A stretch of 64,000 nt of DNA, taken from assembly GCA_963677785.2 (NCBI GenBank), contig CAXXDH010000003.1, positions 1,364,001 through 1,428,000 on the forward strand. Direction: 5' to 3'. Both the position numbers and the translations under genes were made by a program. The notes beneath the pieces are model-generated. The model worked only from the letters and a program-made list of their open reading frames with translations. It was not told where the DNA came from and searched no databases. Every line of letters starts with the position of its first letter. The first letter of the stretch is position 1. This document shows, piece by piece, positions 53,309 through 62,979 of the stretch. This DNA is from G963665495 sp963677785 (lineage in GTDB: Bacteria; Desulfobacterota; Desulfovibrionia; Desulfovibrionales; Desulfovibrionaceae).

Positions 53309-55483
53309 TCAGGACGCCGCCGTATTCCGCTGGCGGAATTTTTTCAGCACCGAGCGCAGGATGTCCATTTCCAACGGCTTGGCCAGGTAATCATTGATTC
53401 CAGCTTCCAGAAATTTTTCCCTGTCTCCGGACATGGCGTAGGCAGTGAGCGCCACAATGGGGATGGAGGCGTTGTTTCGCCCCGCCTCCCCGGCCCGGAT
53501 GGTTTTGGTGGCCTGCAGGCCGTCCATGACCGGCATCTGGATGTCCATGAGCACCAGGTCGAAGCGCTCCTCCCGCAGAACGTCCAGGGCGCGGCGGCCG
53601 TTTTCCGCGGTGGTGATGCGATGTCCGAGCCGGTCGAGCAGTTTGGCTGTGGCGAATTGCGAAATGGCGTCGTCTTCGGCCAGCAAAATGTTCAGGGCCC
53701 CTGGCAAGGGTTCACGGCCTTGGCCCATGCCAGTTGTGCCGGTGTTTTCCATGCGCTGACCGGCAATTCGGAACGGCAGGGAGAGATGAAAGCTGGTTCC
53801 CTGATTCAGTTCGCTGGTAACGGTCAGGGTGCCGCCCATAAGAGACGTCAGTTGCCTGGCGATGGACAACCCCAACCCTGCGCCCTGGTATCGCCTCCTG
53901 TACCGGGTTTCCCCCTGCTCAAACGGTTCGAACAGCTGCTCCAGCATAGTTTCGGCAATGCCTATGCCCGTATCGCTTACGCAAAACAATACCCTGGCAA
54001 ACTCCGGGGTGCTTGCGGGAAGAGCAAAGGCTTGGAGAGTGATACTGCCGTTATCCGTAAATTTTATGGCATTTCCCACGAGATTGCTGAGGATCTGTTG
54101 CAGCCGGGCCGCGTCGCCTACAAGCGTATGGGGAAGCAAAGGATCGGCCTGCACCTGAAAAGACAGGTTCTTTTGTCGTGCGGCCGAGGAGAACAATAGT
54201 TCCAGGGAGCTCAGAGATTCTGCAAGATCGAACGGTACGGACCGGATGTCGAGTTTTCCCGCTTCAACGCGCGACAGGTCGAGAATATCCGCGAGCAGCC
54301 TGGTCAGGCGGTGCGTGGAGTTCATGGCTGTCTGCGCGTACTCGGTCTGTTCTGAATCCAGGTCTGTCATATGCAGCAGCTGGATCATGCCCTGGATGCC
54401 GTTGAGCGGGGTGCGTATTTCGTGGCTCATGTTGGCCAGAAACTCGTTTTTGGCTGCATTGGCGGATTCTGCCACCGACCTGGCCTGGCGCAGGGATTGT
54501 TCCATGGCTTCCTTTTTCATGGCCAGTTTTTTCAACGTCCGGGTCAGTTCGCCGAGCTCGTCACGGGATGTGAATCCGGGGTCGACATCGCTTGTGCCCG
54601 CATGGATGGCGTCCATAAGCTGCTTCTGACTTTCCAGGAAGTTTTTGAAGTAGCGCTGGACGCATATCCAGAAAAAGATTGCCAGCAACACGGTCAGGAC
54701 GCTGATGGCGGAAGTCGCTCTGATAAAGCGGTTCCGGCTTTCCCAGGTGATGGAGCCGATGGTTTTCAACGCCTCATGCACGGATTTGTGAAAATGCTCC
54801 GAACTGGCGTCCAGAAAGGCTTTGCGGTCCTGGATGGCCAGGGAGATGACGTAGAGCTCCTGGACGATGTGGCCGATATCGATAAGAATGGGCTTCAATT
54901 CGGGAAACTGCGTCGAGGAGAGTATCTGCCGGGCTTGTTGGCTGGCGTCTGGAAATCTCCCGAAATCAGCAGTCGATAGCATCGTCTCCAAGATTTTGCG
55001 GTAATTGGCTATATGCTTCATCAGCTTCATTATTGTTTCAGGCGAAGCTTTGTTGCTCAACAGCTCAGGAATTTTGAAAAAAGATTGCCGCAGCAGCGTT
55101 CTCAATTGTTTGTTTTCAATATATTTGTCCTTGAGTTCCAGGGCGGCCTGTTCGTAATTTTTGAGTTGGAACAGGATGGTATGCAGTTGCGCCGCAATGT
55201 CTGTACCCGCGACGTATTCATTCTGAAGAAAATGCTCGATGAAGTGTCGTGTTTTTGCGACTTGCTTACGAAAGGCCAGATCGTCTGGTCCGTGGTGTCC
55301 TTCTGTCAGATCGAAACGCGAGCGTTCCAACTCGTGCAGGTCCTGGGATAAGTGAAAAAGTGTTTTGGTAACATCGAGTATCTGATCTTCTGCGTGGAAA
55401 TAATAAAAGAGTCCCGCTGCAAGGAGCACGGACGCCAGGGTGAGCGAAGAAAAGATGTAAAAAGTTTTTCGTGACAGAGTCAT
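53309..55483 (-). CDS. Hybrid sensor histidine kinase/response regulator
   Basis: 724 residues. TM1 at about 8-30, a helical periplasmic sensor region to about 250, TM2 at about 255-280 (AISVLTVLLAIFFWICVQRY), and HAMP-like and coiled regions. The kinase core follows: AKNEFLANMSHEIRTPLNGI (phospho-His), NLVGNAIKFTDNGSI (N box), SDTGIGIAETM (G1) and GAGLGLSIARQL (G2). The C-terminal receiver domain (about 600-720) has LLAEDDAISQ, phospho-accepting Asp in LVLMDIQMPVMDGL, and the Lys in YLAKPL. No histidine phosphotransfer domain. Its ATG overlaps the stop of the binding-protein gene upstream (4 bp), suggesting the binding protein feeds the sensor. Confidence 0.95.
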   Translation of the reverse strand: MTLSRKTFYIFSSLTLASVLLAAGLFYYFHAEDQILDVTKTLFHLSQDLHELERSRFDLTEGHHGPDDLAFRKQVAKTRHFIEHFLQNEYVAGTDIAAQLHTILFQLKNYEQAALELKDKYIENKQLRTLLRQSFFKIPELLSNKASPETIMKLMKHIANYRKILETMLSTADFGRFPDASQQARQILSSTQFPELKPILIDIGHIVQELYVISLAIQDRKAFLDASSEHFHKSVHEALKTIGSITWESRNRFIRATSAISVLTVLLAIFFWICVQRYFKNFLESQKQLMDAIHAGTSDVDPGFTSRDELGELTRTLKKLAMKKEAMEQSLRQARSVAESANAAKNEFLANMSHEIRTPLNGIQGMIQLLHMTDLDSEQTEYAQTAMNSTHRLTRLLADILDLSRVEAGKLDIRSVPFDLAESLSSLELLFSSAARQKNLSFQVQADPLLPHTLVGDAARLQQILSNLVGNAIKFTDNGSITLQAFALPASTPEFARVLFCVSDTGIGIAETMLEQLFEPFEQGETRYRRRYQGAGLGLSIARQLTSLMGGTLTVTSELNQGTSFHLSLPFRIAGQRMENTGTTGMGQGREPLPGALNILLAEDDAISQFATAKLLDRLGHRITTAENGRRALDVLREERFDLVLMDIQMPVMDGLQATKTIRAGEAGRNNASIPIVALTAYAMSGDREKFLEAGINDYLAKPLEMDILRSVLKKFRQRNTAAS

Positions 55484-56601
55484 AACGAATTCCGGGAAGC
55501 TTGTTTCAACGGACCGGTATCATAGAGCAGCTTGTCCAGCTTTCCTTGTTCTTCCGCCACGGCCACTTTTCCGGTTAATTTTCCCGATGCAATCAAGGTT
55601 TGTATCCAGAATCTTACGCCCGCACGCCAGGCCGGTGTAAAAGTATTCAGGAAATGGATGGACGGCAAAGAGAGGCGTTCGATTTCTTCCGGCTGGTCCA
55701 GCCACTTGGCCACCACTTTGGCCGCGTCCAGAGGATGCGTCTGAATATAGTCATGGGCAAGCCTGACCAGCTGTACCATGGCCGTAGCAATGGCATTTTG
55801 ATCGCTTACAAAGGTTCTGTCCACGGCGGCCAGGGCGCAGCAGGGGTACTCACTCCATTGTCCCTCAGGCGGGAGCTGGTCCAGAGAACAGATCGTCCGT
55901 GCGCCAAGCTCCTTATGAGCCAGCGTCAGAAAGGGCTCCATGACCACGAATCCGTCGAGAATGCCGTTTCGCATAGCGGGAATGAGATTGGCGGCTCCGT
56001 ACATGTTGATGAGAACCAACGGCGTATGCGCCTGGTGCAGATGCTGGGAAAAAGGAATTTTTTCGAATTCCAGAGCTTGTTCTAGAATGAGATTCTGTAC
56101 GGAGGAAGCGGTCTTGTAGCCGATGCGTACGGGGGCCTCGGCCCGGGAAAGGTATGTGACGAATTCAGGCCAGTTTTTTACAGGGATGTCTTTGCGCAGC
56201 ATGAGTCCGGCTCCACCAGTCATCAAGGGCATCAGGATGCATAACGGACTGCCCGAGTCTATTGCCTGGATCATGGCCGGGACTCCGCCGAAGCAGATGT
56301 CCAGCTGACGTTCCGTAAGCTTGCGGACCAACTGGGCGCCGCCGGTGGAGCAGACGAGGTTGAGGCGGGCCAGCAGGGTATTGTGAACATACAATTCGTA
56401 CCGCTGGTGATAGGTGATTTCCTTGAGGTATACGTTCGCGTTTTTCTGAAAAAAGTTCGGTCTGGAGGCGGCTATGTAGAGAGCCGCATGATGGTCGTGG
56501 GGCGCATGACCGACGTTGATTTCCGGAATTTCTTCCGGTGACGTACAGGCAACCAGCAGCAATGCGGCCAATAAAAAAAGCAGAAATCGATGAAAAGACA
56601 T
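55480..56601 (-). CDS. NMT1/SsuA-type periplasmic binding lipoprotein
   Basis: 373 residues. Start MSFHRFLLFLLAALLLVACT has a lipobox, LLVAC, so it is a lipoprotein. The frame is open 66 codons further upstream without homology. The mature part is a type 2 periplasmic binding protein (EINVGHAPHDHHAALYIAAS, CFGGVPAMIQAIDSGSPLCI, GYKTASSVQNLILEQAL, MRNGILDGFVVMEPFLTLA). It resembles ABC substrate-binding proteins for nitrate, taurine or thiamine precursors, but no permease or ATPase genes are adjacent. Overlap with the hybrid kinase gene suggests a sensory rather than transport role. Confidence 0.88.
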   Translation of the reverse strand: MSFHRFLLFLLAALLLVACTSPEEIPEINVGHAPHDHHAALYIAASRPNFFQKNANVYLKEITYHQRYELYVHNTLLARLNLVCSTGGAQLVRKLTERQLDICFGGVPAMIQAIDSGSPLCILMPLMTGGAGLMLRKDIPVKNWPEFVTYLSRAEAPVRIGYKTASSVQNLILEQALEFEKIPFSQHLHQAHTPLVLINMYGAANLIPAMRNGILDGFVVMEPFLTLAHKELGARTICSLDQLPPEGQWSEYPCCALAAVDRTFVSDQNAIATAMVQLVRLAHDYIQTHPLDAAKVVAKWLDQPEEIERLSLPSIHFLNTFTPAWRAGVRFWIQTLIASGKLTGKVAVAEEQGKLDKLLYDTGPLKQASRNSL

Positions 56602-57000
56602 CTTGTTGATTTCTCCATAAAATTCTGAACGGCTACAGCTGATTATATGATGATGTAAAAAGTTTGATAGTTCCTGCAAAACGAAAATTTTTTTTGCAAT
56701 ATATCGCAGACAATACGTTTGAACAATAGGAAGTTGCATTTGAAAAGCGCCATGTTTGTTCTCTGGACAACGGTTATTGCTCAAAGGAGCAAGACGCATG
56801 CAGCGGATCGCGGCATGAATCCGTTGTTTTTATCTATGATTGTTTTTTGGATATTTCAATCCCCCCGGGCACTGTCCCGGTTCAACTTGCGGGATACTAT
56901 GGAGAAGGCTATAGTACGTTGCCTTGAATGCCAACATACTAAATTAATAATGATAAATTAAAAAGGCGCCTTCGCTTGCGGCCTGCGGGGTATACTATTG
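56602..57000. other. Intergenic region between divergent genes
   Basis: About 400 bp, AT-rich. It contains the promoters of the binding-protein/kinase operon and of the membrane protein at 57001. The short open frames are unsupported. Confidence 0.45.
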
Positions 57001-58956
57001 ATGCCGGCAGTCGGATTAGGGACATTGCATACGACGGATGGATGGTTACGGGGGCTGTTTACGAAACTGTGTCCTTTGAAGATACGCGCCTGGGTGTATT
57101 TTGCGCTTGTTTTGGTCATCTCCCTGGTGTTTCATTGGAATGTGTTCACCTCTTTGGTACGTCCGCAGAATCTCTCGGTAGACACCTATTTTTATTTGGA
57201 ATCCGCCAGGGAATTGGGGAAATGCTTCGTCGGCGAGGAGTATTACATAGACCCGCTGCGTACGCCCGGATATCCGTTGCTCATCCTGGGGCTGGCCCGG
57301 CTGCAGGGCGTGGACATGAAACATACGGGCATGTCTGCCGAAGGCTGGAATGATCCGAACCCGTCCGGAATGGCGTTGCTGCAGTCCCTTCAGGTGCTGC
57401 AACAGGCGCTGTTTTTCTGTTTGCCTTTGCTCATTTTCGGTGTTTTTTTTCTCGTTTCCCGAAGTCCGCTTGTGGGTTTCCTCTGTTCCATGAGCTACTA
57501 CGCGGACACGGGAACTCTGCTGTACCAGCATGCGATTCTTGTGGAGGGCATTTCCATTGCCTGTACCTGGGTAGCCATTCTCGGGTTTGTCTGTTTTTTG
57601 CGCCGGCCCAGGTTCTGGCTGCTGGGAGTGCTGGCCCTGCTGCTGGGCATCTTTATCTGGATCCGTCCGCCGCTGGCCCTGTTCGCGCCGTTGTACGCGG
57701 TGGGAATTTTTTTCGCACTACGCCGTTCGCATTCCTGGAAACGCGCCCTGGCCGCCTCGGCCGGATTCGTGGGCGGAAGCGCGGTCCTTCCGTTGCTGTG
57801 GTGCTTTTTTCATCTGTTTTTCGGCATCGGCCACTTCATGTATACGTCCAACGCGGTGTTCACGCTGCAGCTGTTCGCAGCCCCCAGGCTGATGCGTATG
57901 CAGGTACCGGATCATGACCTCAACGTCATGAAAAAGCACATCTATAATTACAGAAGAAACGGCGGACGCAATGGCTTTGTCATGACCGCCGTACAGCACG
58001 ATGTCATGCAGGAACTCGGCATGACAAACTATTACGATTACTACAAGCTCAAACAAAAGGCCGTTCGCAAAACGATTCTGGAATACCCGGGTGATTTATT
58101 GCAAATGGGTTGGGTCAATTTCAAGTATGTCTGGATGCAAAAGAATCTCTTTCATCCGAGTTTTGAAATTGTGATGAAGCTTCCGAAGTTGGCGTTTTTT
58201 CACTTGTTCGAAACGCAGTATCTGCCGTTCGGACCTGCAACGCTTCCCGTTTTGGCGCTACTTTGCATCTTTCTGGCAGTGAAAGCCGATGACCAGACGC
58301 AACGTCTGTTCTTGTGGTCCCACCTGGCGTTTGTCATTTTGTTCACCTATCTCTGCACCTTGATTTCTCCGGATTTTCCGGAGCGGCATACGGTGCAGGC
58401 CCGTCTGGTGATCTACGCGCTGTGTTTCTATTGTGTGGCCCTGTGCCTGGGCATGCTCGGACGCCGGGTGCTGGCCCGGATCGGGCGAAAAGAAGGCGGC
58501 GTATGTCTGTTTCAGAACGGGGCGCTTGCAGCGTCCGTGCTTTGTTTCGGGCTGTGGCTGCCCCTGCATGCGGGCTACGACAGAAATTTCAGCGATCTTC
58601 AAAAAATCCGGTCCGCCCTGGAAAGCTATCACGCCGCGCACGGGTCCTATCCCGTCAGCCGGGGCTGGAGCGGCGAATTCAATCCAAACGGTTATCTGGG
58701 GCCGGGCGCGCATGCGGGCCCGGACTGGGTGCCGGGTCTGGTGCCGGAGTATCTTCCTCGTCTGCCGCAGGATCCGCGCAACAGGTTGGATAAGCGTACG
58801 CAGTATATCTACCGTTCAGACGGCAAGGACTACAAGCTGATTGCAAACGGCGCCTACGATTGCCACCAGATCAGCATGCGTTTTCCCGAACGGATCGATC
58901 CGGCCCGCTATTGCATCGCCTACGGTTTCTGGACGCAAGGCGCGCGTTTCTGGTGA
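57001..58956 (+). CDS. GT-C-like membrane protein with pseudopilin-like C-terminal domain
   Basis: 651 residues. The N-terminal part, with about 10-12 membrane helices, begins with a short cytosolic piece, then AWVYFALVLVISLVFHWNVF. Next comes an extracytoplasmic loop, LSVDTYFYLESARELGKCFV and IDPLRTPGYPLLILG, resembling PMT/GT-C glycosyltransferases (Asp in the first loop). After the last helix (about residue 515) a soluble domain follows: LQKIRSALESYHAAHGSYPV, YLPRLPQDPR, YIYRSDGKDYKLIANGAY. This is the pattern of GspG-type major pseudopilins (aligned helix, YP, DP, strand end). ATG at 57001; an in-frame TTG precedes it. Single gene. Confidence 0.72.
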   Translation: MPAVGLGTLHTTDGWLRGLFTKLCPLKIRAWVYFALVLVISLVFHWNVFTSLVRPQNLSVDTYFYLESARELGKCFVGEEYYIDPLRTPGYPLLILGLARLQGVDMKHTGMSAEGWNDPNPSGMALLQSLQVLQQALFFCLPLLIFGVFFLVSRSPLVGFLCSMSYYADTGTLLYQHAILVEGISIACTWVAILGFVCFLRRPRFWLLGVLALLLGIFIWIRPPLALFAPLYAVGIFFALRRSHSWKRALAASAGFVGGSAVLPLLWCFFHLFFGIGHFMYTSNAVFTLQLFAAPRLMRMQVPDHDLNVMKKHIYNYRRNGGRNGFVMTAVQHDVMQELGMTNYYDYYKLKQKAVRKTILEYPGDLLQMGWVNFKYVWMQKNLFHPSFEIVMKLPKLAFFHLFETQYLPFGPATLPVLALLCIFLAVKADDQTQRLFLWSHLAFVILFTYLCTLISPDFPERHTVQARLVIYALCFYCVALCLGMLGRRVLARIGRKEGGVCLFQNGALAASVLCFGLWLPLHAGYDRNFSDLQKIRSALESYHAAHGSYPVSRGWSGEFNPNGYLGPGAHAGPDWVPGLVPEYLPRLPQDPRNRLDKRTQYIYRSDGKDYKLIANGAYDCHQISMRFPERIDPARYCIAYGFWTQGARFW

Positions 58957-59002
58957 TGCCTGCGGACTGCCGGCCCCGGGAATTGCACGGCGATGCTCCG
59001 AT

Positions 59003-59046
59003 TGCCGCAGATTTTTTTCAAAAAGAGAAATTTGCGGCATTTTTTT
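59003..59046 (+). terminator. Rho-independent terminator
   Basis: TGCCGCAGATTT pairs with AAATTTGCGGCA (12 bp, one mismatch) and is followed by seven T. It terminates the upstream membrane-protein gene. Confidence 0.88.
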
Positions 59047-59131
59047 GCTTCTTAAATGGCCCTGAGTGTGGGAAAGGTTTTGTTACGGTTTTCAATACGA
59101 CGACACGCAACACCAAAACACGGGAGGCGGC

Positions 59132-60097
59132 ATGGCTCGAAGAGGCGTGCGGATAGCTCTTACGATTGCCGTTTTACTGGGGCTGTATTGGCTCTCCGGC
59201 TATTATGTCGCCTATACGGACGACGCCTATGTGGATACGGATCTGATCATGCTGGCCACGGACGTATCCGGTACGTTGGTTGCGGTTCCGGTGGTGGATA
59301 ATCAAAACGTATCCAAAGGGGATCTTCTGGCTGCAATAGATCCCGAGCCTTACCGGCTGGCCGTACGTTCGGCAGAGGCCGCCGTGGACGCGGCGCGTTC
59401 CAGATTGCACCTGCTGGAAAAAGAACTCGTTCGCGCGCAGGCGGACGCCAAGCGGGCGGGCAGCCAGCTGCAGCTGGCCACGGTGACGGAATCGCGCTAC
59501 CGCCAGCTTCTGGAAAAAAAGGAATTACCGCGCCAGGAATACGACGAAAAGCTGGAGGCCCTGCAAAGCGCCACTGACAAGCAGGTGACCGCGGCCGTCC
59601 TGGCGGAGGAGGCGGTACTATCGCTGGATACGCAGCGCAAGCATATCGAGGCCGCGGAGGCTGTGGCGGAAAAAGCCCGTTACGACCTGCGCAAAACCAG
59701 ACTGCTGGCGCCTGTGGACGGCTATGTCACGGGCCTGCGCATCAAACCGGGGGATTACGCGCAGCAGGGCCAGCGAATGCTCGCACTCATTGCTCTGACC
59801 GGTTGGCGCATCAAGGCCAACTATCGCGAACAGTTCATCCGCCACATCAAACCGGGCCAGCGGGTACTGGTCTGGCTGGACGGGTATCCGTGGCGGCTTT
59901 ACAACGGGCGGGTCCAGAGCCTGGCGCACGGCATCTCCCGCCAGGCCGAGGCGGGCAAGGTGCTGCCTTACGTGGAGCCCCGGACAAACTGGATCCGGCT
60001 CTCCAGGCGTTTTCCCGTACGCATAGAATTTGCGGACCTGCCGCCGGAAGTCGCCCTGCGCCTGGGGGCGGACGCGCGTACGCTGGTTATTTATTGA
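59132..60097 (+). CDS. HlyD/EmrA-family membrane fusion protein
   Basis: 321 residues. One N-terminal membrane anchor (GVRIALTIAVLLGLYWLSGY), then YTDDAYVDTDLIMLATDVSG and VDNQNVSKGDLLAAIDPEPY (lipoyl half), and a coiled-coil hairpin (residues 75-190, RLHLLEKELVRAQADAKRAG). The second lipoyl half is RLLAPVDGYVTGLRIKPGDY-type, followed by a beta barrel. It links the inner-membrane pump to the outer membrane. Start at 59132 has GGGAGG. The frame is open 22 codons further upstream with no homology. The FUSC gene follows by 19 bp. Confidence 0.92.
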   Translation: MARRGVRIALTIAVLLGLYWLSGYYVAYTDDAYVDTDLIMLATDVSGTLVAVPVVDNQNVSKGDLLAAIDPEPYRLAVRSAEAAVDAARSRLHLLEKELVRAQADAKRAGSQLQLATVTESRYRQLLEKKELPRQEYDEKLEALQSATDKQVTAAVLAEEAVLSLDTQRKHIEAAEAVAEKARYDLRKTRLLAPVDGYVTGLRIKPGDYAQQGQRMLALIALTGWRIKANYREQFIRHIKPGQRVLVWLDGYPWRLYNGRVQSLAHGISRQAEAGKVLPYVEPRTNWIRLSRRFPVRIEFADLPPEVALRLGADARTLVIY

Positions 60098-60116
60098 AAA
60101 GGCTGGGTGTGAGCAG

Positions 60117-62423
60117 ATGTACGTCAGCTATGTGTTCAACCAGTTCACCGAAGGATTGCGGGATGAAATTCGCAACTTCGACCTGGGGTCGCGCCAGGCC
60201 AGGCTGGCCCTGGCCGCTGTCTTGTCCAGCGTGCTGGCTTACCTCGCCGCAGTCTGGCTGCAGCTGGACAAAGCCGAATGGGCGGGCATAAGCGCGCTGA
60301 TCGTCAGCCAGTCCAGCGTGGGCGCGTCCCTTCTCAAGGGGGCGCTGCGTGTGGCTGGCTCGGTTGCCGGCGCGGTGCTGACTCTGGTAGTGGTCGGGGC
60401 GCTCGCCAACGAACCCTGGCTGCTGCTGGTCGTGATTTTCGGTTTTTCCATGTTGACGATGTACGTCTGCGCTTTTCGTACGCGGGACCAGTATGCCTGG
60501 TCCATGGCCGGGTTTCTGGTTGTAGCCATGGGCATTGCCGGGTTGAATGACCCGGATGCGCTTTTTGAACTGTGCGTGTTTCGCTCGTTGGAGATCATAC
60601 TGGGAGTTTCGGTGGCTCTGGCCTGTGGTTTTTTGCTGGGTGCCCGGGCCGCCAATGATTTTCGTACGGGCCTGGCCGGATTGTGGCGGCGGACGGGCAG
60701 TGGATTTGCCGCTGGCCTGGAAGCGCTCGCCGCACGGGAGCAGGATCAGGAAGCTGCCGGAGGCTCCGGCGCGCAGGAAGTGTTGGCGCAGCTGGAGCCG
60801 TTGCGCAAGGAGCTGGACCGGCTGCCCCGCCTGCTGCAGGAGGCGCGTATCGAGGGCAGCTTCAGCCTGGAAGAGGTCGCCTGTTATGGAAGGCTGTTGC
60901 GGCGCGGCAAGTCGATGTGCCGTCAGCTGGTGCAGTTTTTTCGTCTGCAGAACATCCACGGGGACAGGCTGCCCGGCAGATTCGGTCGAGAGTTGGAAAG
61001 TATTGCCCGTGCCGTGGAAACGTTGTCCGCAACAGTGGTTGCGGGCATTGCGGACGTACGCGGGGGCGATGCCGTACGCCGGGCCGCCGCGGAACTGGAC
61101 TTGGCCACGGATAAGCTTTTGGGCGCCTATGAGGTCTATCTGGCCGAAGCGGATCTGGGCCGGAGCGGCTTTGACGAGCGCTTGCGTTTTAATCATCTGG
61201 TCCGGCTGCTGCGTACGCTTGCCGCGCAACTGGCTGACTGGGACGGCCGGGACATTTCTTCCGGCGAGGAAACAGCGTCCGCACCAGACGTGCGCATGGC
61301 CCTGAGTACGGGCCTGGCTCTGGGTTTGGCCATGGTGAGCATTCCTCTGCTCTGGAAGTGGCTGGATCTGCCGAGCCCCATGGGTGCGGCGGTGGCCGCG
61401 TTCGTGGTGCTGCGGCCGGACCCGGTGGCCACCTGGCAGAAGGCCCTGCTGCGCATTTCGGGCTGCCTCACGGGAGGGCTTTTTGCCCTTGCCCTGGCGG
61501 GATTGCCTGTGATGCAATCATTTTTTCCCTTTTTAACCCTGATTTTTTGCTTTCTTTTTTGCGCAATGTACATCAATTATGGGCAGACGCGATGTGCATA
61601 TTTCGGACTGCAGGCCGCCCTCGCCATGGTTGTGACGTTTTACCAGGGCAATGGCCCGGCAACGTCCCTGGAGCCGCCGGTCGTACGGCTGGCCGCTATT
61701 TTTGTGGGAATAACGGTTTCCAATACCATCGCCAACCTGTTGTATCCGTTTCATGCGGAGCAGGAGCTGCGACGGCTTGTTGCCAGCCTGGGAACCGGCA
61801 TGGCTCCGTTGCTCCGCCGGTTGCTTGACCAGGAAAGCAGACCGGAGGATGCGGCGGCTTTGAACAATCTGCGTACGTTGTACGCCAAGGCGCCGGGATT
61901 GCTGCACATGGCTCCGGACACAGGACAGGTCTCACCCGCTTTGCTTGCTGCTTTGGGCGGGGCGCTGGATTCGTGCCGCATGGCCCTGGGGCAACTCGTT
62001 ACGTTGCAGGAACTCGGCTGTCCGTGTGTTTTCGCCGCGTATGTGCCCGAGGCGGAGCAGCGGTTGCAGGCCGCCTTTGACGCACTGGCTACAGCCATGC
62101 AGCCGGCTTTTGAACGTCTGGAAACAGATACGCCGGATTTGAGCGTATTCAGGAAGCGCGCCGGCGATGCGCAGGAAACACTGGCGGATGCCTTGCTGTT
62201 GTTGCGGGAAAATTTTCAGAAGGACGTACGTACGGCCAGACCGGAAAAACTGGAAACGGCGTCGTGGAGCGTACATGCGTCCGGCCTGCTGGATGAACTC
62301 GGTTCCCTGGCCCTGCGGCTTCAGTCCGTGGCCGAATGCCGGGAAGCGGAGGACTTTGATTACGGAACAGCTGCAGAAAATATTTTTCAAAGCGCTGGAT
62401 CGTCCGTCCCCGATCCGCGTTAA
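60117..62423 (+). CDS. FUSC-family (AaeB-like) efflux permease
   Basis: 768 residues. Two sets of about five or six membrane helices: residues 28-190 (ALAAVLSSVLAYLAAVWLQL, LLVVIFGFSMLTMYVCAF) and about 395-540 (FVVLRPDPVATWQKALLRIS, GGLFALALAGLPVMQSFFPF), joined and ended by long helical cytosolic domains. The WAGISALIVSQSSVGASLLKG and WQKALLRISGCLTGG segments are FUSC hallmarks. With the HlyD-type gene upstream it forms an AaeAB-like efflux pair for aromatic acids or similar compounds; the substrate is inferred only. ATG at 60117 fits the conserved start MYVSYVFNQF. Confidence 0.9.
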   Translation: MYVSYVFNQFTEGLRDEIRNFDLGSRQARLALAAVLSSVLAYLAAVWLQLDKAEWAGISALIVSQSSVGASLLKGALRVAGSVAGAVLTLVVVGALANEPWLLLVVIFGFSMLTMYVCAFRTRDQYAWSMAGFLVVAMGIAGLNDPDALFELCVFRSLEIILGVSVALACGFLLGARAANDFRTGLAGLWRRTGSGFAAGLEALAAREQDQEAAGGSGAQEVLAQLEPLRKELDRLPRLLQEARIEGSFSLEEVACYGRLLRRGKSMCRQLVQFFRLQNIHGDRLPGRFGRELESIARAVETLSATVVAGIADVRGGDAVRRAAAELDLATDKLLGAYEVYLAEADLGRSGFDERLRFNHLVRLLRTLAAQLADWDGRDISSGEETASAPDVRMALSTGLALGLAMVSIPLLWKWLDLPSPMGAAVAAFVVLRPDPVATWQKALLRISGCLTGGLFALALAGLPVMQSFFPFLTLIFCFLFCAMYINYGQTRCAYFGLQAALAMVVTFYQGNGPATSLEPPVVRLAAIFVGITVSNTIANLLYPFHAEQELRRLVASLGTGMAPLLRRLLDQESRPEDAAALNNLRTLYAKAPGLLHMAPDTGQVSPALLAALGGALDSCRMALGQLVTLQELGCPCVFAAYVPEAEQRLQAAFDALATAMQPAFERLETDTPDLSVFRKRAGDAQETLADALLLLRENFQKDVRTARPEKLETASWSVHASGLLDELGSLALRLQSVAECREAEDFDYGTAAENIFQSAGSSVPDPR

Positions 62424-62449
62424 CACCATACACTCTTGAAGGATGTACT

Positions 62450-62947
62450 ATGAAACTGACCGACATCATGTCATTGGGGCTTTGGATGGAGGTGGAAGAG
62501 GAACTTTGTGAAGATTACGGCGTGAATGCTTTTGTCTTTGACGCAGAGCGTCAACGGCTTACGGAAAATCAGGAATTCGGCAACCAGCTCTGCCCGGCGA
62601 TCAAAGCAAAACCTGCGGGGGAAAAGACCATATGTTCCGCCGCGTTGCAGGGCGCTTTGCAACAGGCGGAGAACTCGCGGCAGACCGTGTTTGAAGAATG
62701 TCCGACAGGCATGACCGTGGCCTGCGTCCCTGTCTTTGCCGAGGATGCTTTTGCTGGAGCAGTCTGTTTTTGCGGCGTGTTTACGGGGCGTGGAGAATTG
62801 GACGCGTTCATGATAGAACAGGCATCCGGAATATCGGAACAAAAAGCGGAAACGCTTGCCAAAGAGGTAACCCGGATGAGCCGGGAGCGGGCCGAGGAAA
62901 TAGCGGCCTATATTGAAAACAGTATCAGCGAGTATCTGGAGGACTGA
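62450..62947 (+). CDS. Stand-alone PocR-type sensory domain protein
   Basis: 165 residues. A single domain like the PocR ligand-binding region: DIMSLGLWMEVEEELCEDYG, VNAFVFDAERQRLT, GNQLCPAIKAKP, ICSAALQGALQQA, FEECPTGMTVACVPVFAEDA, AGAVCFCGVF. Five cysteines are spaced as in the PocR/MEDS-type group and may bind ligand or metal. No DNA-binding or output domain, so it probably acts through a partner. It starts 26 bp after the FUSC gene with GAAGGATG upstream, and pdxJ follows 32 bp on. Confidence 0.78.
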   Translation: MKLTDIMSLGLWMEVEEELCEDYGVNAFVFDAERQRLTENQEFGNQLCPAIKAKPAGEKTICSAALQGALQQAENSRQTVFEECPTGMTVACVPVFAEDAFAGAVCFCGVFTGRGELDAFMIEQASGISEQKAETLAKEVTRMSRERAEEIAAYIENSISEYLED

Positions 62948-62979
62948 GCTTCGGACGCCCGCTTCAATAGGAGGAGACC

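Noticed and set aside
60087..61517. 476-codon minus-strand frame in the FUSC gene
   Set aside because: Glutamine/arginine-rich antisense shadow without any domain; the plus strand encodes clear membrane helices and FUSC motifs.
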